Positions 10,187-19,700 of a DNA stretch of 64,000 nt are shown one piece after another. The stretch is from Rhodococcus sp. PAMC28707 (GTDB lineage Bacteria > Actinomycetota > Actinomycetes > Mycobacteriales > Mycobacteriaceae): the NCBI RefSeq assembly GCF_004795915.1, contig NZ_CP039253.1, forward strand, positions 3,809,501-3,873,500, in the 5' to 3' direction. A model generated the notes under the pieces. That model was given only the letters and a program-made list of their open reading frames with translations. It ran no database searches and was not told the DNA's origin. Each line of letters begins with the position of its first letter. Position 1 is the first letter of the stretch. Position numbers and translations under genes: made by a program.

Positions 10187-10804
10187 GTGAAGACGAACCC
10201 TTACCTTCCCGTTGCCGCACCCAAACGCCCACTGTGGCAGCAGGCCGCGATGTTGATGGGCTCGTTCGTCGTGCTGCTGTGGGTCATCGAGATCATCGAC
10301 GTCGCTTCGGGTAGTCGCGTCGAGCAGGCGGGGATCAACCCGCGCAGTGTGGACGGTTTGTGGGGAATTCTGTTCGCGCCGGTGCTGCACGACGACTGGG
10401 CCCACCTGATCGCGAATACCCTTCCGGTTCTGATCCTCGGATTCCTCGTTCTCCTGTCCGGTCTGGCGCGTGGTCTGACAGCCACGGGCATCATCTGGGT
10501 CGTCGGCGGTGTCGGTACGTGGTTGATCGGCGGCGCCAACTCCAACCACATCGGCGCATCGGTTCTCATCTTCGGTTGGATCGCATATCTGCTGACGCGG
10601 GGAATTTTCACCAGAAACCTGGGCCAACTTGCCGTCGGCGTCGTGGTGTTCGTCATCTATGGCGGAGCACTGTGGGGCGTATTGCCGAGTACACCTGGGG
10701 TGTCGTGGCAAGGCCACCTCTTCGGCGCCGTCGGAGGAGTCCTTGCGGCGTGGTTCTTGTCCTCCGATGCCCGCGAGGAGCGTAAGCAGAAATCTCTCGG
10801 CTGA
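10187..10804 (+). CDS. Rhomboid-family intramembrane serine protease
   Basis: This polytopic membrane protein of 205 residues has about six transmembrane helices. The catalytic Ser125 sits in GASVLIFGW and His177 in WQGHLFG; HLIAN (73-77) supplies the oxyanion-side residues. It corresponds to Rv1337. GTG 10187 (VKTNPYLP) with GAAAGG nine bases upstream is preferred. An ATG at 10157 would add ten residues. A -10-like TAGACT occurs at 10121-10126. In mycobacteria mec, cysO and cysM lie just upstream; here the neighbour is the P1 peptidase. Substrates are unknown. Confidence 0.9.
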   Translation: MKTNPYLPVAAPKRPLWQQAAMLMGSFVVLLWVIEIIDVASGSRVEQAGINPRSVDGLWGILFAPVLHDDWAHLIANTLPVLILGFLVLLSGLARGLTATGIIWVVGGVGTWLIGGANSNHIGASVLIFGWIAYLLTRGIFTRNLGQLAVGVVVFVIYGGALWGVLPSTPGVSWQGHLFGAVGGVLAAWFLSSDAREERKQKSLG

Positions 10805-10897
10805 GCCTCTCCACCGACTTCACCACAACGCGCAAAGTGATGGTCGACTTCGTGAAAACGTGTCGAACGTTTCGGTGCCGGGCATCGACGTGGCAGC

Positions 10898-11665
10898 ATG
10901 ACGTACATGCGAATTACCGTCCTGGGATGTTCGGGGAGTGTGTCAGGGCCTGATTCCCCCGCGTCGGGTTACCTGCTCGACGAACCGGGAACATCGCCTG
11001 TCGTACTCGACTTCGGTCCAGGCGTGCTCGGTGCGCTGCAGAAATATGCAGATCCCGGTGACGTCAGTGTGTTCCTGTCGCATCTACACGCAGATCACTG
11101 CCTCGACGTGCCAGGGCTCCTGGTCTGGCGTAGGTACCACCCGAATCCGCCTGCGGGGCGCGCACTCGTATACGGGCCGAAAGACACCGCTTTCCGGCTC
11201 GGCGTCGCTTCTGCGGAATGCGGTGGCCAGATCGACGACATGTCCGACACGATCGATCTGCGTCGCTGGCAGGACGGGCGAACCATCGAACACGGACAGC
11301 TCACCGTGCACACCCGCCAGGTCTATCACCCGCCGGAGTCGTACGGCATGCGGATCACGACAGGCAAGGGGAAGCTGTTCGCTTACACGGGGGACACGGG
11401 TATGTGTCAGGCAGTCCGCGATCTCGCTCACGGTGCCGACGTGCTGTTGTCGGAAGCATCGTGGACGCACCGTTCCGACCGCCCGCAAGGTATCCATCTG
11501 TCCGGGACCGAGGCTGGGCAGCTGGCACGTGAGTCCGGCGTGGGTGAGCTGTTGCTGACTCACATCCCGCCGTGGACTTCCAGGGAAGATGTCATCGCGG
11601 AAGCGAAGGCCGAGTTCAGTGGTCCGGTGCACGCCGTCCAGCCGGGCGATGTCTTCACCGTCTAG
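10898..11665 (+). CDS. Metallo-beta-lactamase fold cyclic-nucleotide phosphodiesterase (Rv1339-like)
   Basis: The product is 255 residues (252 from ATG 10907, MRITVLGCSGS, which is equally likely). SHLHADH at 61-67 is the two-metal HxHxDH motif; further ligands lie in YTGDTG and LTHIPPWTS. It is strongly similar in order and motifs to M. tuberculosis Rv1339, which has been reported as an atypical class II cAMP phosphodiesterase that affects antibiotic tolerance. The same activity is inferred here. In mycobacteria murI sits just upstream; it is absent here. rph follows after 21 bp. Confidence 0.88.
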   Translation: MTYMRITVLGCSGSVSGPDSPASGYLLDEPGTSPVVLDFGPGVLGALQKYADPGDVSVFLSHLHADHCLDVPGLLVWRRYHPNPPAGRALVYGPKDTAFRLGVASAECGGQIDDMSDTIDLRRWQDGRTIEHGQLTVHTRQVYHPPESYGMRITTGKGKLFAYTGDTGMCQAVRDLAHGADVLLSEASWTHRSDRPQGIHLSGTEAGQLARESGVGELLLTHIPPWTSREDVIAEAKAEFSGPVHAVQPGDVFTV

Positions 11666-11686
11666 GTCAGGGTTAAGCTTGCTGCC

Positions 11687-12472
11687 GTGTCCAGACGAGA
11701 AGACGGCCGAGCGGACGACGAGCTCCGCAACATCAAGATCACCCGCGGATTCACCGACAACCCGGCAGGATCGGTGCTGGTGGAGTTCGGAAACACGCGG
11801 GTCATGTGCACCGCGAGCGTCGAGGAGGGTGTTCCTCGCTGGCGTAAAGGCTCGGGCCTCGGTTGGCTCACCGCCGAATACGCGATGCTCCCCGCCGCAA
11901 CCCATACCCGCAGCGGACGTGAGTCCGTCAAGGGCAAGGTCGGTGGGCGGACCCAGGAGATATCCCGCCTCGTCGGCCGGTCGCTGCGCGCATGCATCGA
12001 CCTTGCCGCTATCGGTGAGAACACCATCGCGATCGACTGCGACGTACTGCAGGCAGACGGCGGAACCCGTACCGCGGCCATCACCGGCGCATTCGTTGCA
12101 CTGTCCGACGCCGTCACCTACCTGCGTGCGGCCGGTCGACTCGCGGACCCGCAGCCGATTTCCTGTGCCATCGCAGCGGTGAGCGTCGGCGTCGTCGACG
12201 GCCGTGTTCGGCTGGATCTGCCCTACGAGGAAGATTCGCGTGCCGAGGTCGACATGAACGTCGTAGCCACCGACACCGGTACTCTCGTCGAGATCCAGGG
12301 CACCGGAGAGGGCGCTACGTTCCCGAGGTCCACTCTCGACAAGCTGCTCGATTCGGCTCTCGCAGGCATCGAGAAGATTTTCGAGGTGCAGCAAGCTGCA
12401 CTTGCCGAGCCGTACCCCGGCGTGCTTCCTGAACCTGCCGTCGACGCACCGAAGAAGAAGTTCGGTGGCTGA
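11687..12472 (+). CDS. rph: RNase PH
   Basis: RNase PH is a phosphorolytic 3'-5' exoribonuclease that trims tRNA 3' ends and takes part in rRNA turnover; it forms hexameric rings. The product is 261 residues and covers the full family, with the phosphate-binding region [11 protein letters not shown] and conserved SRLVGRSLR. The GTG start at 11687 lacks a Shine-Dalgarno sequence. TAAGCT (11674-11679) lies at -13 to -8, so a leaderless transcript is likely. The stop overlaps the rdgB start, so the two are translationally coupled (Rv1340-Rv1341 order). Confidence 0.96.
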   Translation: MSRREDGRADDELRNIKITRGFTDNPAGSVLVEFGNTRVMCTASVEEGVPRWRKGSGLGWLTAEYAMLPAATHTRSGRESVKGKVGGRTQEISRLVGRSLRACIDLAAIGENTIAIDCDVLQADGGTRTAAITGAFVALSDAVTYLRAAGRLADPQPISCAIAAVSVGVVDGRVRLDLPYEEDSRAEVDMNVVATDTGTLVEIQGTGEGATFPRSTLDKLLDSALAGIEKIFEVQQAALAEPYPGVLPEPAVDAPKKKFGG

Positions 12473-13076
12473 CACCAAGCTTCTCGTCGCGAGCCGCAAC
12501 GCCAAGAAGCTACAGGAGTTGCGTCGAGTGCTCGATGGAGCGGGAGTCCTCGGAATCGAATTGGTCGGATTGGACGAGGTGCCCGAGTTCCCAGAGGCAC
12601 CCGAGACCGGTTCGACGTTCGAGGAAAATGCGCTCGCCAAGGCGCGCGACGGCGCAGCTGCGACCGGGTTCGCTTGTGTTGCAGATGATTCCGGTCTCGA
12701 AGTCGACGCATTGAATGGCATGCCGGGTGTGCTGTCGGCAAGATGGTCCGGAGTACACGGAGACGACGGCGCCAACACGTCGTTGCTTCTGGCGCAGCTG
12801 GGCGACGTACCCGACGAGCGTCGGGGTGCAGGTTTCGTCTCTGCCTGCGCGCTGGTCGTTCCCGGCGGCGTCGAGGCCGTCGTCCGAGGTGAATGGCGTG
12901 GCGACATTGCACGAGAGCCATTGGGTGAGAACGGTTTCGGTTATGATCCGGTGTTCGTTCCCGAAGGGGACGGTAGATCGGCGGCGGAACTGAGCCCGCA
13001 AGAGAAAGATGCCTCTTCCCATCGAGGGCGTGCATTGACATTGCTGATTCCCGCACTCGAAACGCTTACCGGGTAG
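12465..13076 (+). CDS. rdgB: RdgB/HAM1, XTP/dITP diphosphatase
   Basis: It hydrolyses dITP, ITP and XTP to monophosphates and keeps deaminated purines out of DNA and RNA. The product is 203 residues. The N-terminal [10 protein letters not shown] loop binds nucleotide, [11 protein letters not shown] holds the catalytic Asp, and the C-terminal ASSHRGRAL is the base-recognition segment. The GTG start at 12465 overlaps the last eight bases of rph. A purine-rich GAAGAAGAAG inside rph may serve as ribosome-binding site. It corresponds to Rv1341. Confidence 0.95.
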   Translation: MADTKLLVASRNAKKLQELRRVLDGAGVLGIELVGLDEVPEFPEAPETGSTFEENALAKARDGAAATGFACVADDSGLEVDALNGMPGVLSARWSGVHGDDGANTSLLLAQLGDVPDERRGAGFVSACALVVPGGVEAVVRGEWRGDIAREPLGENGFGYDPVFVPEGDGRSAAELSPQEKDASSHRGRALTLLIPALETLTG

Positions 13077-13087
13077 AGACTGGTCTG

Positions 13088-13879
13088 GTGAAACGAACAG
13101 TCGTGGCTGCGGCCGTCCTGGTAGCCGCTGGAATGCTTGCTGCACCGGGTTCGGCAGCAGCGTCCCCGGTCCAGAACTCGTTCGCGGAGGCAACTCTGTA
13201 CTCCATCGCACACCCGGGTGCGAGCCCTTCGGGTGCCAACGACTACGCGTGCGTCCCGAGTGCCGAACACCCGGAACCGGTCGTGCTCGTGCACGGGTTC
13301 CTCGAGAACTCCTACGACAACTGGGCATCGATGGCGCCGGTGCTGAAAGCCGAAGGCTACTGCGTCTTTGCGCTCGATTACGGAGCGCCCGAAAGTATTC
13401 CGTTCGGTGGCCTGGGTTCACTCGCGGACAGTGCAGCCGAACTGGGGCGCTTCGTCGACACCGTCCGGACCTCGACGGGAGCCCACAAAGTTTCCGTGGT
13501 TGGTCACTCCAAGGGTGGGACCGTACCTCGCTATTACGTCCGGTTTCTCGGGGGAGCGGAGTCTGTCTCGCGGATCGTCGCGTTGTCACCGCCGAACTAT
13601 CCGGTGCCAGGCCCGCCTTCAGATGAGGCCCTGCAACGCCTCAACGAGGGTAGTGACACTGTCCAGGGAGTGGACTACACGACCATCGTGACTCGATACG
13701 ACCAGGTGGTGCCCTACGAGGCGTCATTGCTGACGGGTGAAGGCAACACGAACGTCGTGCTTCAAGACCTATGCCCAGGCAACGTCACCGAGCACACTGG
13801 AATCTCCTATGACCCTGTTGCACAGCAGGTGGTGTCGAACGCGCTTGGCGGTTCCGATCTCACCGCGGTCAGGTGCTGA
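13088..13879 (+). CDS. Secreted triacylglycerol lipase / esterase (alpha/beta hydrolase)
   Basis: The 263-residue protein begins with a clear signal peptide (KR followed by an Ala/Val-rich stretch and an A-A-S cleavage region near residue 26). HGF (oxyanion), GHSKGG (nucleophile serine) and a terminal HTG histidine form the esterase triad. Four cysteines suggest disulfides, consistent with export. The usual family elbow is GHSQGG, so Lys replaces Gln next to the nucleophile. The start is GTG 13088, 11 bp after rdgB, so readthrough is likely. The gene has no counterpart in the M. tuberculosis block. Confidence 0.87.
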   Translation: MKRTVVAAAVLVAAGMLAAPGSAAASPVQNSFAEATLYSIAHPGASPSGANDYACVPSAEHPEPVVLVHGFLENSYDNWASMAPVLKAEGYCVFALDYGAPESIPFGGLGSLADSAAELGRFVDTVRTSTGAHKVSVVGHSKGGTVPRYYVRFLGGAESVSRIVALSPPNYPVPGPPSDEALQRLNEGSDTVQGVDYTTIVTRYDQVVPYEASLLTGEGNTNVVLQDLCPGNVTEHTGISYDPVAQQVVSNALGGSDLTAVRC

Positions 13880-13885
13880 ACGGGT

Positions 13886-14233
13886 TCAGACGCCGAAATC
13901 GCGCTTGACCTGAGTCGTTCGCCAATGCTCCACGAAGAACGACAGGAACGGCACTGTGCCGGCGAGCAGGGTTCCAATGGTTCGGGCGGCCGGCCAACGA
14001 ACCTTGATAGCCAAATCGAGAGTGAAGACGAGGTAGACCGCGTAGACCCATCCGTGGACGATGCCGACCCAGCCGAAGCTGTCGTTGCCGAAGCCGTACT
14101 TGGCAACGATCTCGACGACAAGGACCAGCAGCCACACACCCGTCGTGTACGCGAGAATTCGGTATCTCAGCAGCGCAGAAGCAATCTTCTTCGTTTTTTC
14201 GGTGGATACAGATTGCTGCGGTGCCGTGCTCAC
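13886..14233 (-). CDS. DUF3817 membrane protein
   Basis: The product is 115 residues with three predicted transmembrane helices (about residues 28-46, 55-75 and 84-101). It belongs to the DUF3817 family, Rv1342c in M. tuberculosis; function is unknown. The start codon overlaps the stop of the upstream lprD-like gene by four bases, so the pair is one operon. The gene converges on the lipase with six bases between stops. Confidence 0.88.
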   Translation of the reverse strand: MSTAPQQSVSTEKTKKIASALLRYRILAYTTGVWLLVLVVEIVAKYGFGNDSFGWVGIVHGWVYAVYLVFTLDLAIKVRWPAARTIGTLLAGTVPFLSFFVEHWRTTQVKRDFGV

Positions 14234-14640
14234 TTGGTGCTCCTGTCGGACTCGCGGGAGCGATCGAGCTCCGCAAGGTAGCTGTTGTACTCGAGAAGTT
14301 GGCGGGCCTCGGGATCGTCGAGATCATCTTCCACGGGCGCTACCGGTCGTTGGGGGAGCAGATCCGCGGGAACTTCACGCACGACCTGTTCGGCGACGCT
14401 GTCGTTCTCGGTGTCCTGCGGAGCGTCGGCCTCGTCTTCGAGCTGTACGAATTTGCGGTAGGCGTAGATGACGAACACAGCGAACAGCGGCCACTGAAAC
14501 GCATAACCAAGGTTTTGGCCGTTACCACCGACGGATTCGAAACGCTCCCACTGCCACCAGCCCAGGGCCAGGCAACCGAGCGCCGAGACGATCACCAGAG
14601 CGATGAGCGCCGGGCGGCGTTGAGTGTGGGTTTTCGACAC
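14230..14640 (-). CDS. Membrane protein, LprD-like (Rv1343c position)
   Basis: The 136-residue protein has an N-terminal transmembrane helix (about 12-28), a second helix (about 45-60), and a charged acidic tail. A cysteine (CLALGWW) sits in the first helix, and the M. tuberculosis relative is called a lipoprotein, but the lipobox here is weak. The start is GTG 14640. TACCGT on the same strand (forward 14647-14652) lies at -12 to -7, so it is probably leaderless. It is cotranslated with DUF3817. Function is unknown. Confidence 0.8.
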   Translation of the reverse strand: MSKTHTQRRPALIALVIVSALGCLALGWWQWERFESVGGNGQNLGYAFQWPLFAVFVIYAYRKFVQLEDEADAPQDTENDSVAEQVVREVPADLLPQRPVAPVEDDLDDPEARQLLEYNSYLAELDRSRESDRSTK

Positions 14641-14701
14641 CCCCCGACGGTACCCGAGGATCTACTACCTCAGGTAGTTCGGTGGGGGTCGTCACTGATA
14701 G

Positions 14702-14786
<85 letters not shown>

Positions 14787-14870
14787 GAGTGCTGTGCAAG
14801 TCTACAACGCCGAATCCCGACGCAAACGCAGGTGCATCCTTGCCTCGAAGTACAGCGTACTGTGCTAGGT

Positions 14871-15656
14871 GTGGCAGGCAAGAAGGCGACCGTTTTCGAT
14901 CCAGCGCGCACCCTCGGCCTGCTGTGGCGAGTGGACGGGAAGCCGAGTCGCAGCGGTTTGAGTATCGATGCGATCGTCGACGCCGCAATCGATATCGCGG
15001 ACGCCGACGGGATCGACGCTGTGTCCATGCGACGTGTCGCCGATCGACTCGGCGTTGGTGCAATGTCGCTTTACACCCACGTTCCGGGGCGCGAGGAACT
15101 TGCCGATCTGATGATCGACCGCGCTGTAGCGTCGTTGTATTCGAGTGCCGCCGAACCCGCCACTGCGGCCGAAAATTGGCGTGACGGACTTCGATTCGTC
15201 GCGGAGCGCAATTGGCTTCTCTACCAACGTCACCCGTGGCTTCTCGATGTCCAGGGTGCGCGCGCCGTGTTGGGTCCGCACACCAACGACAAGTACGAGG
15301 CAGAGTTGAGGGTCATCGACGGCGTCGGGCTGACGGACATCGAGATGGATTCGGTCCTCACCCTTGTCCTGACGCATGTCGCGGGCACCGCACGTGCGCT
15401 CACTCGATTCGGCAAGGTTCGCGAGGAATCTGGGAAGACCGATGCACAGTGGTGGGCCGCAACGGCGCCCGTCCTGGCTCGGGTCATGAATCACGCCGAC
15501 TACCCGGTGTCAGGACGGGTGGGAACCGCTGCATCGACTGCGTATGGCGCAGTGAGTGATCCGGTGCACGAGTACGTCTTCGGAGTCGACTGCATCCTCG
15601 ACGGCGTGGCCGCGCTGATCGAGGGTGGGCGCGACCACGTCCGCACCGATAGTTAG
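14871..15656 (+). CDS. TetR/AcrR-family regulator with TetR_C-type C-terminal domain
   Basis: The product is 261 residues. The N-terminal DNA-binding domain (about residues 32-80) carries the helix-turn-helix around VSMRRVADRLGVGAMSLYTHV. The ligand domain resembles the TetR_C group. The open frame extends to 14832, but GTG 14871 is preferred because TACTGT (14858-14863) lies at -13 to -8, implying a leaderless mRNA. The stop overlaps the stop of the convergent downstream gene by four bases. The regulated gene is unknown; no divergent partner is next to it. Confidence 0.86.
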   Translation: MAGKKATVFDPARTLGLLWRVDGKPSRSGLSIDAIVDAAIDIADADGIDAVSMRRVADRLGVGAMSLYTHVPGREELADLMIDRAVASLYSSAAEPATAAENWRDGLRFVAERNWLLYQRHPWLLDVQGARAVLGPHTNDKYEAELRVIDGVGLTDIEMDSVLTLVLTHVAGTARALTRFGKVREESGKTDAQWWAATAPVLARVMNHADYPVSGRVGTAASTAYGAVSDPVHEYVFGVDCILDGVAALIEGGRDHVRTDS

Positions 15657-16351
15657 CCGGCAGCTTTCAATTCTGCCCCTTGCTTGGGTTGCGGAAAACG
15701 GCGTTGGTAGCGCCACACTGCATGTTCGAGCGCTGCACGCTCGATGTTCATGCTCTCTGCGGTCACGGCGAGAAGCATCTCGGCACTCTCGCCGTCGAGC
15801 GTTCTGCCGACCGCGTCCGAGGTGAACGCGATCACCTGAAGCAGCGAGTTCGGTGTGCGCTCGCCCACCAGGAACAGGGCGCACTCCCACGTTTTCGTTC
15901 CGGCCCCGGGGATGGCGGTGAATGCTGCGCGAAGTTCATCCGAATCGACGAGGTCTTCAGCTCGCGCCACGCCGAGTCCGGTCAGTGCCGTCGCGATGCG
16001 TGCGGCGCACTCGGCCTTGGTGGTGGAGTTGCCGGCCACTCGCTGTCTGTTCCCCAGAATCTCGGCGAGTTCCTCGGGCTTGTCCACGAACGCGGCGAGC
16101 GCGGCCGGATCGTCCAGAGACTCGCACTGCCGATTATTGCGCCAACGGGAGACGACGCGCCTTACACCGGTGTCGGGTCCGCCGTAGGTTGCCCGCGCTG
16201 AGAAGACTGCGTCGAGTAGGGCGGCTTCGATCTCCTGTGGCCAGCCCAAATTCCAGTAGGGCGACTTCGCTGGTGTCGCACATGCTTCGACGTGGGCGGT
16301 GAGTGCCTCGTGGTCGCGCTGCGAAAATGTATGTGTAACCGATGAATACAT
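15653..16351 (-). CDS. HhH-GPD-like protein of unknown function
   Basis: The 232-residue soluble protein contains a helix-hairpin-helix-like segment (ALTGLGVARAEDLVDSD, then AIPGAGTKTWECALFLVG) that recalls the HhH-GPD fold of endonuclease III/AlkA-type glycosylases. No clear FeS cysteine cluster or catalytic Lys was found, so glycosylase activity is only possible. ATG 16351 follows a G-rich run. It is convergent with the TetR gene and its upstream side faces the fas promoter region. Confidence 0.6.
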   Translation of the reverse strand: MYSSVTHTFSQRDHEALTAHVEACATPAKSPYWNLGWPQEIEAALLDAVFSARATYGGPDTGVRRVVSRWRNNRQCESLDDPAALAAFVDKPEELAEILGNRQRVAGNSTTKAECAARIATALTGLGVARAEDLVDSDELRAAFTAIPGAGTKTWECALFLVGERTPNSLLQVIAFTSDAVGRTLDGESAEMLLAVTAESMNIERAALEHAVWRYQRRFPQPKQGAELKAAG

Positions 16352-16790
16352 GAATCCCCCCTGGGTCTATGTACTTCGGGAATGGGTCGATGTACTTCGA
16401 GAAGCTACCCAGGGTTACCGACAACTTGGAGACTGTGTCAGTCGGGTTCAGTGTGTGACGAGTCTCATATAACGAAAAGATAACGATAAATCTGAGGATC
16501 CCCTCACGTTCGGGCGTCTTCAATTTGGGCTGTGCCAGCACTGATGTTTGTTACCGGCGAGTTGCCTCAACGGTAGGTAAAGGGTCTTCAGCGGCCGTAC
16601 TCGCTGGTAGCAGTTGGACGTCCAGTCAAACGTGAGGCTTTCCTCATGATTGTGTCTTAGCCTGGTGAAGCGCGGACAGAGTGATCCGGTCCCCGACGGT
16701 CCTCCTCCACGGGGCCGCTGAACCGCGCCGGCGAAGGGCCATCCACGAATACCTCGATATCCGAGGTGCTCACGAGAGGAATCTTGCAAC
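16352..16790. promoter_or_regulatory. fas upstream region with phased direct repeats
   Basis: This 439 bp gap holds no credible gene. It contains an AT-rich stretch (about 16463-16495) unusual for this genome and a -10-like TAGCCT at 16658-16663. A pair of direct repeats GGGTC(T/G)ATGTACTTCG occurs at 16363-16378 and 16384-16399. The repeats start 21 bp apart, two helical turns, so a regulator could bind both on one face. They may control fas or the divergent HhH-like gene. Confidence 0.45.
16363..16399. repeat. Two 16-bp direct repeats, 21 bp apart, candidate operator
   Basis: The copies at 16363-16378 and 16384-16399 differ at one of 16 positions. They lie 12 bp upstream of the ATG of the HhH-like gene and 392 bp upstream of fas. 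Position and helical phasing suggest an operator for the leftward gene, or a distal site for fas. No known FasR site was recognised. Confidence 0.4.
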
Positions 16791-19700
16791 TTGACGATCA
16801 ACGAGAGCACACCATCACAGGGACAAGGCGCGAGCAGGTCGCCAAAGAGCGGTGGTGGTTCTCGTACGCTCGCAGATCGGTTCGCGGCCGGTGAGCCCTA
16901 CGCGCTGGCTTTCGGCGGACAGGGTGCCCCATGGCTCAGCTCGCTCGAAGAGCTCGCCCGCGACTCGGCACTCGAGCCCGAGCTCACGGACCTGGTCAAC
17001 GAGTCCGTTGCCATCCTCGCGCCCGTTGCAGACGAACTTCTCGTCGTGCGCTCGGTCGGATTCGATCCCATCGGCTGGATGCTCGAACAAGACCTGGCAG
17101 ACGAAGACGACGCCGCCTCCACCTACGGTCCCTCCGAAGCCGCACTTACTTCCGCGGCCGTATCGCTTCCCGGCGTATTCCTGACCCAGGTCGCTGCACT
17201 GCGTGCGCTGAAGTTGCAAGGACTCGACCCCGCCCAGACACCACCGGTCGCCGTCATCGGGCATTCACAGGGCCTCATCGCCGCCGAGTCGGTCAAGAGT
17301 GATGGTGCCCAGGATGCACATCTCCTTGCCGTCGCACAGCTGATCGGTGCTGCCGCAGGACTGGTCGCACGTCGTAGGGGAATCATCGGAGCTGCCGATC
17401 GGGCGCCCATGGTTTCGGTCTCGAACGTGGAACCGGAACGGCTCGCGTCGATCATCGAAGAACTCGCAATCCCGGGTGCACCGGAACGTTCCGCGGTCCT
17501 CGCGATTCGCAATGGACGCCGTCGCGTCGTGCTCGCAGGCCCGCCTGCTCAGCTCGCTCGCGTGCAGGAGCGTAGCGAGCAGATCGCTGCCGAGGAAGAG
17601 CGTGAGCGCGATTCCAAGAAGCGTGGCGGTTCGGTATTCGCGCCGGTCTTCGAGCAGCTCCCCGTCGAGGTCGGCTTCCACCACCCCGCACTGGGCGATG
17701 CGGTGGAACTCGTCTCTGCATGGGCACAGCGCTGTGGCCTCGATGTCGAGATTGCGCGCACTCTCGCCCACAGCATCCTCGTCGCACCCGTGGACTGGGT
17801 CGACGCCATCGACGGCGTCGTCGATGCAGGTGCCGACTGGATCCTCGACCTCGGTCCAGGCGACCTTCTCACTCGCATGACGACTCCGGCGCTGCGCGGA
17901 CAGGGCGTGGGCATCGTTGCTGCCTCCACGCGCGGTGGACACCGCAACCTGCTGACGCCGGGCGCCGCCCCCGAGGTTGCGCCGGCGTGGTCGGAATTCG
18001 CACCGAAGCCGATCACCTTGCCCAACGGTCGCGTCGTCGTCGAGACCACCTTCACCAAGCTCACCGGCCGATCACCTATCCTGCTCGCCGGCATGACCCC
18101 GACTACGGTCGACGCGAAAATCGTTGCCGCAGCGGCCAACGCAGGGCACTGGGCCGAGCTCGCCGGCGGAGGCCAGGTCACCGAGGACATCTTCACCGAC
18201 CGCGTCGCCGAACTGTCGCAGCTCCTCGAGCCCGGTCGCGCGATCCAGTTCAACTCGCTCTTCCTCGACCCCTACCTGTGGAAGCTGCAGCTCGGCGGCC
18301 GCCGGATCGTGCAGCGTGCCCGAGCGGCAGGTGCCGCCATCGACGGCGTCGTCGTCACCGCAGGTATCCCTGAACTCGAAGAAGCCGTCGCCCTCATCGA
18401 GGAGCTTTCCGACGCAGGCATTTCGCACGTGTGCTTCAAGCCCGGCACCGTCGCGCAGATTCGCGCCGTCATCCGGATCGCGAACGAGGTTCCTTCCTAC
18501 CCCGTCATCGTCCACATCGAGGGCGGCCGCGCAGGTGGCCACCACTCGTGGGAGGACCTCGACGACCTACTGCTCGCGACCTACGCAGAGCTGCGCGCAC
18601 GCCCCAACCTGGTGATCTGCGTCGGTGGTGGAATCGGCACACCTGAGCGTGCAGCCGAATACCTCACGGGCCGTTGGTCCCTCGGCGCCGGCTACCCGAA
18701 GATGCCGCTCGATGGAATCCTCGTCGGTACCGCCGCCATGGCAACGCTCGAAGCCACGACCTCGCCCGAGGTCAAGCAGCTCCTCGTCGACACCCCGGGT
18801 ACTCCGGACTGGGTCGGCGCAGGCACCGCATCCGGCGGAATGGCCTCCGGCCGTAGCCAGCTCGGCGCGGACATCCACGAGATCGACAATGCGGCCTCAC
18901 GCTGCGGGCGCCTGCTCGACGAGGTCGCCGGTAACGCCGATGCGGTGGCCGAGCGTCGCGAGGAGATCATCGCTGCACTCGACGGAACCGCCAAGCCGTA
19001 CTTCGGCGACGTGGAGTCGATGACGTACCAGCAGTGGCTCATTCGCTATCTCGACCTGGCCATCGGCACGGACAAGCGCAAGGATTTCGATTGCGGCGGG
19101 GAGTTCACCGACGCGGTCACCGAGGCCAACGATTCGGTATGGCTCGACGTCACCTGGCGCACCCGTTTCCTCGAGATGCTTCAGCGCACCGAAGCCCGTC
19201 TGCACCCCGTCGACCGCGGCCCGATCCCGACGCTCTTCGCCGACGTCGACACTCTCGAACGTCCGCGTGCTGCACTTCGCTCACTACTCGCTCAGTTCCC
19301 CGATGCCGGCGACGTCGTTCTGCACCCGGCGGACATCACCTTCTTCACCTCGCTCTGCAAGCTTCCGGGCAAGCCGATCAACTTCGTTCCCGTCGTCGAC
19401 GGTGACGTTCGGCGCTGGTGGCGCAGTGACTCGCTGTGGCAGGCGCACGATTCGCGGTACTCCGCCGATCAGGTCTGTGTCATTCCCGGCACCGTTGCCG
19501 TCGCCGGAATCACCCGCGTCGACGAGCCGGTCGGGGACCTGCTCGATCGTTTCGAGAAGGCCACCGCCGACGAGTTGGTAGCCGAGGGCAGTGCACCGGC
19601 CCCCGCAGTGAGCCGTCGTTACGCAGGCATCGCGCCCGGTCTGCTCGGCATCGTTCTTGCTGCCCCTGACGTCGACTGGGCATCACGGATGACGCAGAAC

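Noticed and set aside
9092..10717. 541-codon minus-strand open frame over the P1 peptidase and rhomboid
   Set aside because: It spans two well-supported genes on the opposite strand and has no protein-like features.
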